DNA of 44,767 nucleotides from Cellulosimicrobium sp. CUA-896 (GTDB taxonomy: Bacteria > Actinomycetota > Actinomycetes > Actinomycetales > Cellulomonadaceae): positions 1-44,767 of the forward strand of contig NZ_MKKH01000024.1 in the NCBI RefSeq assembly GCF_001942335.1, given 5' to 3'. Within the stretch, counting starts at the first letter, position 1; each line of letters starts with the position of its first letter. The notes under the pieces are model-generated. The model ran no database searches. It saw only the letters and a list, made by a program, of their open reading frames with translations, and was not told where the DNA came from. Positions 44,763 to 44,767 of the stretch are shown here, piece after piece. The translations under genes were made by a program, and so were the position numbers.

Positions 44763-44767
44763 CCTCG

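Overview
The window is very GC-rich DNA from an actinobacterium. The codon usage, frequent GTG starts, mycothiol-type protein families, many apparent leaderless starts, and the mix of a GH13 amylase, a GH16 glucanase and a GH26 enzyme point to Micrococcales (Cellulomonadaceae/Promicromonosporaceae, e.g. Cellulosimicrobium- or Cellulomonas-like). That assignment is inference; no rRNA or other marker is present.

Layout. (1) 1-7857: central metabolism. A ZTP-riboswitch-controlled purH is followed by a ferredoxin-reductase-type flavoprotein, a DUF3017 membrane protein, an aquaporin, NADP isocitrate dehydrogenase (icd) and malate dehydrogenase (mdh). (2) 7882-15533: a DUF2254 membrane protein, then a CUT2 monosaccharide ABC transporter (binding protein, double ATPase, permease) with a large palindromic operator over its promoter, a ROK repressor, and an extra single-domain sugar ATPase. 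(3) 15626-19198: a four-domain (TMD-NBD-TMD-NBD) ABC exporter in one polypeptide. (4) 19500-23147: a secreted multidomain alpha-amylase behind a promoter with a LacI/MalR-like operator. (5) 23192-24835: a two-gene cassette, an alpha-solenoid (HEAT-like) protein plus a protein with an HExxH zinc-protease motif, behind a perfect 20-bp palindrome. I do not recognise this pair, and it is the most novel-looking unit here. (6) 24845-27801: purU, a GNAT acetyltransferase and a secreted GH16 glucanase with a CBM13. (7) 27802-31369 on the minus strand: a cellulose/curdlan-synthase-like GT2, a STAS protein and a GH26 enzyme, a candidate exopolysaccharide operon. (8) 31746-34127: a second ZTP riboswitch followed by glyA-folD. 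(9) 34203-44652: an MFS transporter, exonuclease III, a deoR-galT-galK operon, Mrp, an MDMPI-like protein, DUF1003, an MgtE-N/CBS protein and a GSP17M-like stress protein.

One-carbon logic. purH consumes 10-formyl-THF and AICAR (ZMP). glyA and folD make 10-formyl-THF precursors. purU removes 10-formyl-THF. The two ZTP riboswitches tie purH and glyA-folD to the same alarmone.

Data quality. About 20 single-position frame breaks lie in 15 genes, including essential ones (three in icd). Almost all are a missing base in a short G or C run. I read these as sequencing or assembly errors and give whole-gene coordinates spanning both frames rather than calling pseudogenes.
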